From Syntrophomonas sp. UBA4911 (GTDB lineage: Bacteria; Bacillota; Syntrophomonadia; Syntrophomonadales; Syntrophomonadaceae): 27,818 nucleotides of DNA. The stretch covers positions 33,147 through 60,964 of the forward strand of contig DHCD01000096.1 in NCBI GenBank assembly GCA_002398105.1, given 5' to 3'. A program made the translations under genes and the position numbers. Below the pieces are notes generated by a model that saw only the letters and a list, made by a program, of their open reading frames with translations, did not search any database and was not told the DNA's origin. This document shows, in pieces, positions 14,981 to 22,986 of the stretch (position 1 is its first letter; the number at the start of each line of letters is the position of its first letter).

Positions 14981-16171
14981 GTGTTTTTTACCTTTTTGAA
15001 TAAGGACGAGCCCCGCTACCCTGATATTTCACTTATAAGCGGTTATTTTCCCGATGTGGTTCTTACCTATTATTATAACTCGCAACTCACTATTCCTTTA
15101 AGCACTTATTGGGAGATGAAGCAAATGGCGGCTGAAAACACTGATGCCGGAGCCCCCATCCGGGAATGGGAGCTGTTTTTTGCTGAGATTGATCTGGAAT
15201 CCGACCTGGAAAACTTCAACAGCAATGAATACCTGAATACGGTCGGTCCTTACTATTATCCCCTGACTAATACCTGTATATATCTAACCAAAGATAATCC
15301 CTCCCCCGCCGAGATTTTAACTGCCGAAGATCTGACTATCCTGATTAATCTGGAGCGCACCCCGGAAATGGATGCGGAGCTTTTCTCCTATTATAAAAGC
15401 AGAAAAGGCAATAAAAAACCAGCTCGCAACGAAAGCGAACTAATCAAAGATATTAATATGTGCCTGGCCTCTTTAAGGGAAATAGAAAAAGTGAATCGCC
15501 ATGTCAATTATATGAACAAGTTTTTGGAACAGCGTTATGCCATCGTTGAGCAGGAAAATCTAAAGCCCCGGGAACCGGACAACCTGCCGCAAAAGCCTCA
15601 AAAAGAAGAGGAAAAAGAGGTTCATAGCAATAATCTGATCCCCTTCAGCCGAATCGTTAACCGCAAAAAGAAGACCAGTGAAAAAGATCCCGGCAGCAAT
15701 TATAACCATGATATGAAGATTTATATTATCCGCTACCGGGAATATGAGAAGGCTTGCGATCGCTTTAAAGCTGTGCTGGAAAATTGGTCCGGCTATCAGG
15801 ATACGTTGATGGATAATTGTTTCCGGGACATAGAGATGGCGGAAAATAAAATCAAGAAGTGCCATAAAAGCCTGCAGATATATAACACCATTTTAGCTAA
15901 ATCCTTTATTCACTCCATCTATCAGGATAGCCATACCCTAAATCTCTTTCGCCATTATCTGGAGACCGGAAGAGCTCAAAACCTGCAGGAGTGCATGAAT
16001 CTTTTTGAAGAGGAATGCCACTGGTCGGAAATTAAGGCAAGTCAGGAACGTATCGAGAACACGATTTATTTCCTGCAAGGAGCTAATGAAGATTATCGTC
16101 AGGCCAGCGAAAATATTGACCGGATAATAAAACGCGCCCAGGGAAAAACCAATCAGACGGCCGAAGTCTGA
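14981..16171 (+). CDS. Hypothetical protein with charged linker and helical C-terminus
   Basis: I do not recognise this 396-residue protein. The N-terminal third is Tyr- and acidic-rich (SGYFPDVVLTYYYN, WELFFAEIDLESDLENF) and looks globular. A Lys/Glu/Pro-rich linker lies near residues 190-225. The C-terminal part (about 240-390) is strongly helical and charged, with coiled-coil character. No membrane segment or signal peptide is seen. Start: GTG, with AAGGAGGA ending 10 nt upstream. The gene stands alone: the HAD gene is divergent and the rhomboid gene convergent. It has few cysteines and no catalytic motif I can name. Intact frame and strong SD argue that it is a real gene. Confidence 0.75.
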   Translation: MFFTFLNKDEPRYPDISLISGYFPDVVLTYYYNSQLTIPLSTYWEMKQMAAENTDAGAPIREWELFFAEIDLESDLENFNSNEYLNTVGPYYYPLTNTCIYLTKDNPSPAEILTAEDLTILINLERTPEMDAELFSYYKSRKGNKKPARNESELIKDINMCLASLREIEKVNRHVNYMNKFLEQRYAIVEQENLKPREPDNLPQKPQKEEEKEVHSNNLIPFSRIVNRKKKTSEKDPGSNYNHDMKIYIIRYREYEKACDRFKAVLENWSGYQDTLMDNCFRDIEMAENKIKKCHKSLQIYNTILAKSFIHSIYQDSHTLNLFRHYLETGRAQNLQECMNLFEEECHWSEIKASQERIENTIYFLQGANEDYRQASENIDRIIKRAQGKTNQTAEV

Positions 16172-16182
16172 TTAATAAAACA

Positions 16183-16386
16183 GACGTAGATTTACGCAGA
16201 TTCATCAATAAAAAAGACGCGGAACCCGCGGAATTTATTAAAGTTTTCTTTCTTCCGCGTTCTTCCTTCCAAATTCCCTGAATTCCGCGTCAAAAAATAG
16301 CAGAACTGCTGGAGTATTTTCATTTTTGGTTGTACCCCCGCAGCCATGCTTTTGATAAAAAAAGTTTATCTGCGTATATCTGCGTC
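16183..16386. repeat. Nested palindromic intergenic element, copy 2
   Basis: The outer arms GACGTAGATTTACGCAGA (16183-16200) and TCTGCGTATATCTGCGTC (16369-16386) are complementary at 16 of 18 positions. Inner arms GACGCGGAA (16216-16224) and TTCCGCGTC (16283-16291) are perfect, and TTCCGCG also repeats directly. Positions 16231-16325 match window bases 1-95. There is no ORF, so it is a non-coding dispersed element. A miniature transposable element or folded-RNA repeat is possible. Confidence 0.75.
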
Positions 16387-16430
16387 AAAAAAATTGGCTG
16401 CTTGCTGCATGTCCCCGTAGGGTATTCGTT

Positions 16431-16443
16431 CCATAGGCTATGG
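16431..16443. other. Short palindrome after the rhomboid gene
   Basis: CCATAG-G-CTATGG is a perfect 6-bp palindrome 15 nt past the rhomboid stop. It has no T-tract, so it is at most a weak terminator on the minus strand. Confidence 0.3.
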
Positions 16444-16457
16444 AGGTAGGGTGATTC

Positions 16458-17120
16458 TTAATTGGAATACTCTTTTTGGGACCGGAGGAAGAAGCGGTAG
16501 ATAAGCATTCCGGTCAGGAAGCCGCCTATATGGGCCCAGAAGGCAATCTGTCCACCGCCGTCTGCCGCAATTAAGCCCGTCGCACCGGACCATAATTGCG
16601 ACAGCACCCAGAACCCCAGGTATATCCAAGCAGGAATATTGAGCAAAAATAAAGGCGGTACAAAGGTAAGCACCTTGGCGTTCCTGAACATAACAAAGTA
16701 GGCTCCCATTACCCCTGCGACCGCCCCCGAAGCACCCACAACCGGGACGGTAGAGGCAGGGTTGACCAGAACATGGGTAAATCCCGCAGCAATACCGCAG
16801 AGCAGATAAAAAAGCAAGAACCTGCCTTTACCCATATGATCCTCGACATTATCCCCAAAGAGCCATAGTATCCACATATTTCCTATAACATGCATCCAAT
16901 TGCCATGCAGAAACATAGAGGTCAGGAAAGAATAATATCCGCCCCCAGGCATCTGATAATTGGAATAGTGTATCGGAATCAGGCCAAAGGTATAAAAGAG
17001 ATTTTCTATACCCGGCCCCAGTTGAGTCTCATAATAAAAAATATACAAATTAACAGCAATCAGGAAAACGGTAACAAGAGGAAAATGCTTGCTGGGAGTG
17101 CTGTCTCTAAGTGGAATCAT
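16458..17120 (-). CDS. Rhomboid-family intramembrane serine protease
   Basis: Polytopic membrane protease of 220 residues that cleaves substrates within or near the membrane. The catalytic serine is in VVGASGAVAGVMGAY (Ser131) and the catalytic histidine in FWAHIGGFLTG (His197). The upstream HGNWMHVIGNMWILWLFG segment (about 72-89) is the usual TM2 His/Asn motif. About six hydrophobic segments are visible, beginning at residue 13. Start: ATG with AAGGAG 8 nt upstream. It lies downstream of, and in the same direction as, the two-TM coiled-coil gene, with a 130-nt gap that has its own promoter-like sequence. Substrate unknown. Confidence 0.92.
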   Translation of the reverse strand: MIPLRDSTPSKHFPLVTVFLIAVNLYIFYYETQLGPGIENLFYTFGLIPIHYSNYQMPGGGYYSFLTSMFLHGNWMHVIGNMWILWLFGDNVEDHMGKGRFLLFYLLCGIAAGFTHVLVNPASTVPVVGASGAVAGVMGAYFVMFRNAKVLTFVPPLFLLNIPAWIYLGFWVLSQLWSGATGLIAADGGGQIAFWAHIGGFLTGMLIYRFFLRSQKEYSN

Positions 17121-17158
17121 CTAGCCTGCTCCTTCTGCCCTAAAAGAGTGTTGCTTAT

Positions 17159-17189
17159 ATTATACAGATTTTAACCACCAGACATACAA
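17159..17189 (-). promoter_or_regulatory. Candidate promoter for the rhomboid gene
   Basis: On the minus strand TTGTAT (17189-17184) and TATAAT (17164-17159) are separated by 19 bp, slightly long. The start codon is about 39 nt downstream. The -10 is good; the -35 and spacing are suboptimal. Confidence 0.4.
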
Positions 17190-17250
17190 TTAATATATAG
17201 AACTGTTCACCAGCCTTAAACCAAAATTTTCCCCCATACCCTGGACTTAA

Positions 17251-19023
17251 TCAGCTGGAGCGGAAACTAAGTCTGGCTATACCTCTTAAATTGATGTTTA
17301 AAGCCAGGTTAATAGCCTTGATAGCCGCTTGCCGCATAGCCGGCAGGTCATCTTCATTCTGCAGATCAATAGGGTTATTTTTTAAAGGGTGAATATATTT
17401 ATTGCGCAGCAGGTGAATAACCAGCAAAAGTCCCACCAGCAGGTAGAGCTCATCCTCATGAGACGGGTTTTGGATTAATTCCATAAACAGTGACCAGGCA
17501 GCCTGGTTAAGGTTATCAGGTTTTTGCTTTATATAAGGGTTGTTGCAGAAGGCATTAAACAGCTTGGGAAAAACGTCGTCCAGATGCTTGGCCAGGACCG
17601 GACTTTCCGCTGCGGTTACTTGTATTATCCGGTTAAACAACTGCTGGTATTCCCCGCTTTTAACCTTTTCCCTGATAGTCTTGCGGTTTTTTATACCTTC
17701 TTCACTTAAACGCAGGCTTTTGTTCATCAGGATCTCTACGGGACCACTAAACTGAAGCAGGGAATATACCCCGTTTCCGATCAGTTCCGGCAGTTTTCCT
17801 CCGTTGTAGAGCTGATAAATAAGTTCCGCATCAACCACTGACTTGTAAAAGACCATATGCTCAGGATTACGGGCCAGAGCTGAAAATTCCTGAATCTCCG
17901 CATCAAGGCCGTTCCCGATATACGCAACCACTTCGCTTTCTACGCTTTCCAAAACCCGGTTCCTGACTGCAAAGAGCTTTTCCTCTATATCCTGCCAGCG
18001 CTTTTCCACCAATATATCCTGCCAGGCCAGAGTAACCAGAATATCGCCGGATTTCTCCCCCACTTCCTTTATCCGTCCTCTGGCTTCATCCAGACGCCGC
18101 AAAAGGAGACTGTTTTCTCCCCGATAATCATTTATCAGGCGCATCATCATATCGTCAATTTCCTGTAAGGTGTTGTGCAAATTGAGGGTGTTTTTCTGCA
18201 TTCCTCCGACTACATCGGCAGAGAATTCCTCCAATTCCCGGATAACGGAATCCTGAAAGGACTGCAACCGGCCTTCCAGGTTTTTTTCCATAATAACTGA
18301 AAATTGCTCTCCTAATTTATAAACATTGAAATATTCTGTTATATCCTCCAGTTCCTCTTGCTGTATCTTGACCTGCTGCTGCAATAAATTATAGATATAA
18401 TCATAGAAAATGACTTTTTCTTTCTCCATGCCGTTTTTCCAATCATCTACTTTGCCCTTAAAAAAATCGTCAAGGTTAAGGAAACTGTTTTCGCGACTCT
18501 TTCTCATATTGCTCACTACGCCGTTTAACAGCACCAGATTTTCCTGAATCTGATTAGTGAGTTTAGATTTTTCTTCGCTCAGTGAATCAACCAGATTCAG
18601 GACCGAAGCACTCTGGTTTATACATTCATCCACCTGAGCCAGAAAATCGTCTCCGTCCTCCCAAAGCCATTCCAATCCTTTAGTAAAATCCTTGTGCAGG
18701 CTATCTATAAGAGGATTGGTCATCTCTTCAATTTTTTCCACAAATATTTTATCACAGCGTGGTTTCATTTCCTCCATCATAGCATCCAGATCTGCTTGTA
18801 CCTCCGGAGGAAGCACATCCTCCACCGACGTATTCTGGATCTGGCTCTGTATCCACATGATACCCAATCCGGTCAGCAATAGAACTAAAATTACCCATAG
18901 AATGGAAAAGCCCTGACTGAGGGCACAAACAGTTGCTATATTAAGCATTAGTAAAATCCACAAGGCTGTCCATAACCTGGCGTTTTTCCTGATACTATCT
19001 TTCAATGATTCTATTGTGACCAA
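17251..19023 (-). CDS. Large two-TM coiled-coil protein of unknown function
   Basis: About 590 residues and not assigned to a named family. Two hydrophobic helices near the N terminus (about 17-36 and 39-58) form a hairpin anchor. A long helical, coiled-coil-rich region (about 65-360) follows and would be cytoplasmic. The segment ILVTLAWQDILVEKRWQDIEEKL (about 325-350, shown here as its core) resembles short Q-D-I motifs found after coiled coils in chemoreceptor-like and related membrane proteins; this is a loose likeness. A C-terminal helical domain (about 430-585) ends near LNINLRGIARLSF. GAGGTGA supports the TTG at 19023; an ATG at 19044 without SD is the alternative. The rhomboid gene follows in the same direction, so a functional link is conceivable but unproven. 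Confidence 0.75.
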   Translation of the reverse strand: MVTIESLKDSIRKNARLWTALWILLMLNIATVCALSQGFSILWVILVLLLTGLGIMWIQSQIQNTSVEDVLPPEVQADLDAMMEEMKPRCDKIFVEKIEEMTNPLIDSLHKDFTKGLEWLWEDGDDFLAQVDECINQSASVLNLVDSLSEEKSKLTNQIQENLVLLNGVVSNMRKSRENSFLNLDDFFKGKVDDWKNGMEKEKVIFYDYIYNLLQQQVKIQQEELEDITEYFNVYKLGEQFSVIMEKNLEGRLQSFQDSVIRELEEFSADVVGGMQKNTLNLHNTLQEIDDMMMRLINDYRGENSLLLRRLDEARGRIKEVGEKSGDILVTLAWQDILVEKRWQDIEEKLFAVRNRVLESVESEVVAYIGNGLDAEIQEFSALARNPEHMVFYKSVVDAELIYQLYNGGKLPELIGNGVYSLLQFSGPVEILMNKSLRLSEEGIKNRKTIREKVKSGEYQQLFNRIIQVTAAESPVLAKHLDDVFPKLFNAFCNNPYIKQKPDNLNQAAWSLFMELIQNPSHEDELYLLVGLLLVIHLLRNKYIHPLKNNPIDLQNEDDLPAMRQAAIKAINLALNINLRGIARLSFRSS

Positions 19024-19044
19024 ACCTCTCACCTCAGATTTCAT

Positions 19045-19525
19045 TATGGAATTAATATCGGAGAATGCTATGAAAAACTTGACGCTAATATTCTCCTGGG
19101 CATGGGAAGAAGGTGAAAAAACTCAGGATATTTTAATATCCATTTTATGGCTAATGTTTAAAAATTGCTTGAAATTCCATAAATTTATGCTTGATAACTA
19201 TTTTTTTTGCCCATATAAAAAAATATAATGCATAACTGCATCACCTAAAGGTCATGGCAATCAAACTGCCATTATTCCGCCCTCCAAGTCTCCTAAGCGG
19301 CCAAGACAATGTGTCCGCAGAAGCTTACACTGTCTGTTAAGCTATACGATAATAATTATTTGTCTCCTGACAGGAGCAGTGTTTTATCAAATCTATATTT
19401 TAAAAATGACAATACTTGTTTATTATCTAAGCCGGTTGCCGGAATGGTTACTCTGCATCTCTGCAATGCCAATTTTCTTAGGATTCTTCTTATTTCCTGG
19501 CGTCTCTTCAAGCACTCAAATTCAC
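19045..19525. other. Gene-poor region upstream of the beta-oxidation operon
   Basis: About 480 bp without a convincing gene. Frames up to about 75 codons exist on both strands but lack SDs or recognisable products. Small dyads are visible: ATGGCA/TGCCAT (19254-19272), GCGG/CCGC near 19300-19320, and CTCCTG-A-CAGGAG near 19365. It probably holds the promoter of the coiled-coil gene and part of the control region of the downstream operon. Confidence 0.5.
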
Positions 19526-19582
19526 AAATGTGATAATGCATATTTGCATTATTTATCAATGCAAATATGCATTATCACATTT
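19526..19582. promoter_or_regulatory. Perfect 25-bp inverted repeat, candidate activator site
   Basis: The two 25-nt arms (19526-19550, 19558-19582) are perfectly complementary around a 7-nt loop. Each arm contains AATGCA-N4-TGCATT (19535-19550 and 19558-19573), so the site is a pair of 16-bp dyads 23 bp apart. It is centred about 138 bp upstream of the predicted sigma-54 start, where an enhancer-binding protein would bind. A plus-strand T-tract follows, so a terminator role is the alternative, but no upstream plus-strand gene exists. Confidence 0.65.
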
Positions 19583-19665
19583 TTTCTGTTCCTTATTCTC
19601 TGTGGAAATATATTCCAATGGCCATTTTTCGGGACTTAACTGGGCTCTGTAGTTTATTCCAGAAT

Positions 19666-19681
19666 TGGCATGTTTATTGCT
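19666..19681 (+). promoter_or_regulatory. Sigma-54 (-24/-12) promoter of the beta-oxidation operon
   Basis: TGGCAT-GTTTA-TTGCT matches TGGCAC-N5-TTGCW with exact spacing of GG and GC. The predicted start is near 19692. That leaves an unusually long leader of about 376 nt before the crotonase ATG. The palindromic site upstream and the sigma-54 activator gene at the far end of the operon support the call. Confidence 0.85.
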
Positions 19682-19714
19682 TGTATATAGAACAGGTGAT
19701 ATTCGATTAATTTG

Positions 19715-19753
19715 TAACCCCCTTAAATGTCATTATATATACTCGCTACTGCT
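19715..19753 (-). repeat. 39-nt segment shared with the hbd-crt gap (inverted)
   Basis: On the minus strand this reads AGCAGTAGCGAGTATA, 11 variable nt, then TTAAGGGGGTTA. It is the counterpart of 5839-5877. No dehydrogenase or crotonase remnant was recognised on either side, so the origin as a rearranged fragment of a gene junction is inference. Confidence 0.65.
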
Positions 19754-19853
19754 CTATGATGGCTGGCAGGAAACCACCCTTTCCTGTTTTTAAGAAAACT
19801 TGCCTCATGGAGTCGAGCTCTTAAACCATCATGGAACAGTAGCACCCTTTTTT
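19745..19853 (+). ncRNA. Structured leader with U-tract hairpin (attenuator candidate)
   Basis: GCTACTGCTCTATGATGG (19745-19762) can pair with CCATCATGGAACAGTAGC (19826-19843), nearly all positions including one G-U. The enclosed 63 nt contain further hairpins: CAGGAAA/TTTCCTG (19767-19786) and GAG/CTC near 19811-19820. TTTTTT follows at 19848-19853. It lies between the sigma-54 start and the crotonase ATG, so transcripts must cross it. It could be a regulated terminator, a small RNA 3' end, or a palindromic repeat. No known riboswitch consensus was recognised. Confidence 0.55.
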
Positions 19854-20067
19854 ATTGGCATCCTGTACCGCTTATGCGTCTGCCGGGATGGGGGTTCATA
19901 TCAATTCTATCATAAATATGGCCAACCTTGCGATCTTACATTAATATATATATTAAATCCTAAGCTTCATGGGGAGAGGGGGGAATGATACTTTAAGATT
20001 TCAAGTCCATCAGTTTGTTTTTTCTGGAGGGGTTTAGTTACTTATTTGTGTTTGGAGGGAGGTTAAA

Positions 20068-20850
20068 ATGGCTTACGAAAACCTGATTTTAGAGAAAGAG
20101 GGCGGTCTCGCCACTCTCTACGTTAACCGGCCTAAAGCTTTAAATGCTTTAAACCGGGATACCTTGCTGGAAATGAAAGATGCTATTGCCAGCATTAATA
20201 GTGATCCTGACATAGACTTATTGGTAATTACAGGAGCAGGTGATAAAGCGTTTGTAGCTGGTGCCGATATTGCTTTTATGCAAAATCTCACCGCAGTCGA
20301 GGCCAGAGAGTTTGGTGCCTTGGGACAAACGGTCTTTCGCATGATAGAGGCTATGGAAAAGCCGGTTATCGCTGCCGTCAATGGGTTCGCTCTGGGCGGT
20401 GGCTGTGAACTGGCGATGTGTTGTGACTTCCGTATTGCTTCTTCTAAGGCCAAGTTTGGACAGCCCGAGGTCGGATTGGGAATAACTCCGGGATTTGGTG
20501 GAACCCAGCGTTTACCGCGTCTGGTAGGTTCCGGTATGGCGCGCCAAATGCTTTACACTGCTGATGTAATCAACGCCTCGGAAGCTCTCCGCATCGGTCT
20601 GGTAAATAACGTAGTAGCACCGGAGGAGCTCACGGATTTTGTAAAAGCTATTGCCGGCAGAATCATAAGCAAAGGCAAGCTGGCGGTTCGCTTCTGCAAA
20701 GCCGCTGCCAATGAAGGTTTACAGACAGATATAGACCGGGCCATGACTATTGAGGCAGACCTTTTTGGCCTGTGCTTCAGTACCGAGGATCAAACAGAGG
20801 GAATGACAGCATTTATAGAGAAACGGTCAGCTAATTTTACAGGTAAGTGA
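20068..20850 (+). CDS. crt: Enoyl-CoA hydratase / crotonase
   Basis: Hydrates crotonyl-CoA to 3-hydroxybutyryl-CoA. It has 260 residues. The oxyanion-hole segments AFVAGADI and NGFALGGGCE and the catalytic Glu114 (GGGCELAMCCD) and Glu134 (GQPEVGLGI) are at canonical positions. Start: ATG with GGAGGGAGG upstream. It is the first gene of a five-gene operon whose order (crotonase, dehydrogenase, thiolase, acyl-CoA dehydrogenase, CoA-transferase) covers the whole conversion of butyrate to acetyl-CoA. It differs markedly from the paralogue at 5882 and is closer to typical clostridial crotonases in the GGGCELAMCCD block. Confidence 0.95.
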   Translation: MAYENLILEKEGGLATLYVNRPKALNALNRDTLLEMKDAIASINSDPDIDLLVITGAGDKAFVAGADIAFMQNLTAVEAREFGALGQTVFRMIEAMEKPVIAAVNGFALGGGCELAMCCDFRIASSKAKFGQPEVGLGITPGFGGTQRLPRLVGSGMARQMLYTADVINASEALRIGLVNNVVAPEELTDFVKAIAGRIISKGKLAVRFCKAAANEGLQTDIDRAMTIEADLFGLCFSTEDQTEGMTAFIEKRSANFTGK

Positions 20851-20881
20851 TGGTTATTTATAAATTAGGGAGGTAAGAAAA

Positions 20882-21733
20882 TTGGCTATAAATAAAATCG
20901 GAGTTCTGGGAGCAGGCACCATGGGAGCTGGTATTGCTCAGATTTGTGTTGAAGCCGGGTATACGGTGGTATTAGTTGATATTGCTGAAGAATTTGTTGC
21001 CCGTGGGATGAACGGTATACTTAAAAATTGGGATAAAGCTGCTGCTAAAGGCAAAAAGACTCCTGAAGATGTAGAAAAATATAAAGGTCTTTTGTCCACA
21101 GCTACAGATAATAACATTTTTAAAGAAGTTGATATCGTTATTGAAGCCATTATCGAGAATATTGACGTGAAGAGAAAAGTAATGAAAGAACTGGATGGCA
21201 TCTGCGGCCCGGATACTATCCTGGCAACCAACACTTCGGCTCTGAGCATTACTGAAATTGCTGCCGCCACCGGCCGTCCTGATAAGATTGTCGGCATGCA
21301 TTTCTTTAATCCGGTTCCGGCTATGAAACTGGTGGAAGTAATACCGGGGGCGGAGACTTCCCAGGCAGTTATTGATGTGGTTGTCGACTTGAGCAATAAA
21401 ATCGGCAAAGAGCCTGTTCCTATGAAGGAATCTCCGGGCTTTATCGTAAACCGGGTGTTGATCCCCTATATAAATGAGGCTGCTATTCTCTACACCGAAG
21501 GCATAGCTTCAGCGGAAGAAATTGATAAGGCCATGAAACTGGGGGCCAATATGCCTATGGGTCCTTTGGCTCTGGCCGACTTAATCGGTATAGATGTCTG
21601 CCTAATGATCATGACCTACTTCTGGAACGAATTCGGCGACTCCAAATACCGTCCTGCCCTGTCCTTCAAACAGAAAGTGAGAGCCGGTCATCTGGGCAGA
21701 AAGACCGGTAAAGGATTCTTTGATTACAATTAA
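20882..21733 (+). CDS. hbd: 3-hydroxybutyryl-CoA dehydrogenase
   Basis: Oxidises 3-hydroxybutyryl-CoA to acetoacetyl-CoA with NAD(P). It has 283 residues. The Rossmann motif GAGTMG is at 10-15, with catalytic Ser119, His140, Glu152 and Asn190 (PGFIVNR). The C terminus is GRKTGKGFFDYN. Start: TTG with GGGAGG 8 nt upstream, 31 nt after the crotonase stop. All key residues sit at the same numbers as in the paralogue at 4972, but the intervening sequence differs enough that the copies are not recent duplicates. Part of the sigma-54 operon starting near 19692. Confidence 0.95.
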   Translation: MAINKIGVLGAGTMGAGIAQICVEAGYTVVLVDIAEEFVARGMNGILKNWDKAAAKGKKTPEDVEKYKGLLSTATDNNIFKEVDIVIEAIIENIDVKRKVMKELDGICGPDTILATNTSALSITEIAAATGRPDKIVGMHFFNPVPAMKLVEVIPGAETSQAVIDVVVDLSNKIGKEPVPMKESPGFIVNRVLIPYINEAAILYTEGIASAEEIDKAMKLGANMPMGPLALADLIGIDVCLMIMTYFWNEFGDSKYRPALSFKQKVRAGHLGRKTGKGFFDYN

Positions 21734-21769
21734 TTAATAATTTGAAGAGAGAAAGGAATGTGAAAATAT

Positions 21770-22954
21770 ATGAGTAGAGAAGTTGTTCTGGTTGGGGCTT
21801 GCAGAACTCCGGTAGGTACATTTGGTGGGACTCTGAAGGATACTCCGTCGGTACAGTTGGGCAAGGTAGTTATGGCCGAAGCCCTGAAACGGGCCGGGAT
21901 TCAAGGCGAGCAGGTAGATGAGGTTATATTCGGCTGTGTTCTGCAGGCGGGTCTGGGACAGAACGTAGCCCGCCAGGCTATGATTCATGCCGGTATTCCT
22001 CAGGAAACCACCGCATTTACCATCAACAAAGTTTGCGGTTCCGGTTTAAGAGCCGTCAGCCTGGCGGCCCAGGTGATTAAAGCCGGCGATGCCGATATCG
22101 TCCTGGCCGGTGGTATGGAAAACATGACTGCCGCTCCTTTTGCCCTGGATAAAGCCCGTTACGGCTATCGCATGAACAACGGCGCTCTGATTGATATCAT
22201 GATCAAAGACGGCCTGTGGGAAATCTTTAACGGCTATCACATGGGAGTTACCGCGGAAAACGTCAATGACCTCTACGGCATTACCCGGGAAGAACAGGAT
22301 CAGTTTGGTTTCCAGAGCCAGGAAAGAGCTGCCGCCGCCATCGCTTCCGGCAGATTTAAAGACGAGATCGTACCGGTAGTCATTCCCGGCAAGAAAGGCG
22401 ACCTGGTATTCGACACCGATGAACATCCGCGCCAGACTACCCTGGATAAAATGGCCGGACTGAAGCCGGCCTTCAAGAAAGACGGCAGCGTAACCGCCGG
22501 CAATGCGTCCGGTATCAATGACAGCGCCGCCGCCGTAATCGTTATGTCCAAGGAAAAAGCGGATGAACTGGGCATCAAGCCTATGGCCAGAGTAGTGAGC
22601 TACGCTTCCGGCGGAGTTGACCCCAAAATCATGGGAGTAGGCCCGGTACCCGCTACCCGCAAGGCTTTGGAAAAAGCCGGCATGACCGTGGATGATCTGG
22701 ACCTGATTGAAGCCAACGAAGCCTTTGCGGCTCAGTCCATAGCTGTGGCCCGTGAATTAGGCTGGGCGGACAAGATGGATAAAGTCAACGTCAACGGCGG
22801 CGCCATCGCCATAGGCCATCCCATCGGGGCTTCCGGGGCCAGAATACTGGTCACTCTCCTGTATGAAATGCAAAAGCGCGAGTCCAAGTATGGCTTGGCT
22901 ACCCTTTGCATAGGCGGCGGTATGGGAACCGCCATGATTGTAGAGAGATTATAA
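21770..22954 (+). CDS. thl: Acetyl-CoA acetyltransferase (thiolase)
   Basis: Cleaves acetoacetyl-CoA with CoA to two acetyl-CoA, the last step of butyrate oxidation. It has 394 residues, the standard length. The active-site residues are Cys89 in NKVCGSGLRAV, His350 in AIGHPIGASG and Cys380 in LCIGGGMGTA. NEAFAAQ is also present. Start: ATG with AAAGGA upstream. It lies 36 nt after the dehydrogenase and 32 nt before the acyl-CoA dehydrogenase. Chain-length preference cannot be deduced, but the context argues for a short-chain biosynthetic-type thiolase used in the degradative direction. Confidence 0.96.
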   Translation: MSREVVLVGACRTPVGTFGGTLKDTPSVQLGKVVMAEALKRAGIQGEQVDEVIFGCVLQAGLGQNVARQAMIHAGIPQETTAFTINKVCGSGLRAVSLAAQVIKAGDADIVLAGGMENMTAAPFALDKARYGYRMNNGALIDIMIKDGLWEIFNGYHMGVTAENVNDLYGITREEQDQFGFQSQERAAAAIASGRFKDEIVPVVIPGKKGDLVFDTDEHPRQTTLDKMAGLKPAFKKDGSVTAGNASGINDSAAAVIVMSKEKADELGIKPMARVVSYASGGVDPKIMGVGPVPATRKALEKAGMTVDDLDLIEANEAFAAQSIAVARELGWADKMDKVNVNGGAIAIGHPIGASGARILVTLLYEMQKRESKYGLATLCIGGGMGTAMIVERL

Positions 22955-22986
22955 ATCCAAGATTAAATATTTGAGGAGGGTTTATT

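Noticed and set aside
19016..19228. 70-codon plus-strand frame
   Set aside because: Overlaps the start of the coiled-coil gene, has no SD and no recognisable product.
19356..19559. 67-codon minus-strand frame starting in the big palindrome
   Set aside because: No SD, start lies within the inverted repeat, product matches nothing I know; a decayed gene cannot be excluded.
19756..19824. 22-codon frame inside the leader structure, possible leader peptide
   Set aside because: No ribosome binding site and no run of regulatory codons.
19692..20067. T-box or other known riboswitch in the leader
   Set aside because: The T-box core sequence and other familiar riboswitch signatures were not found.
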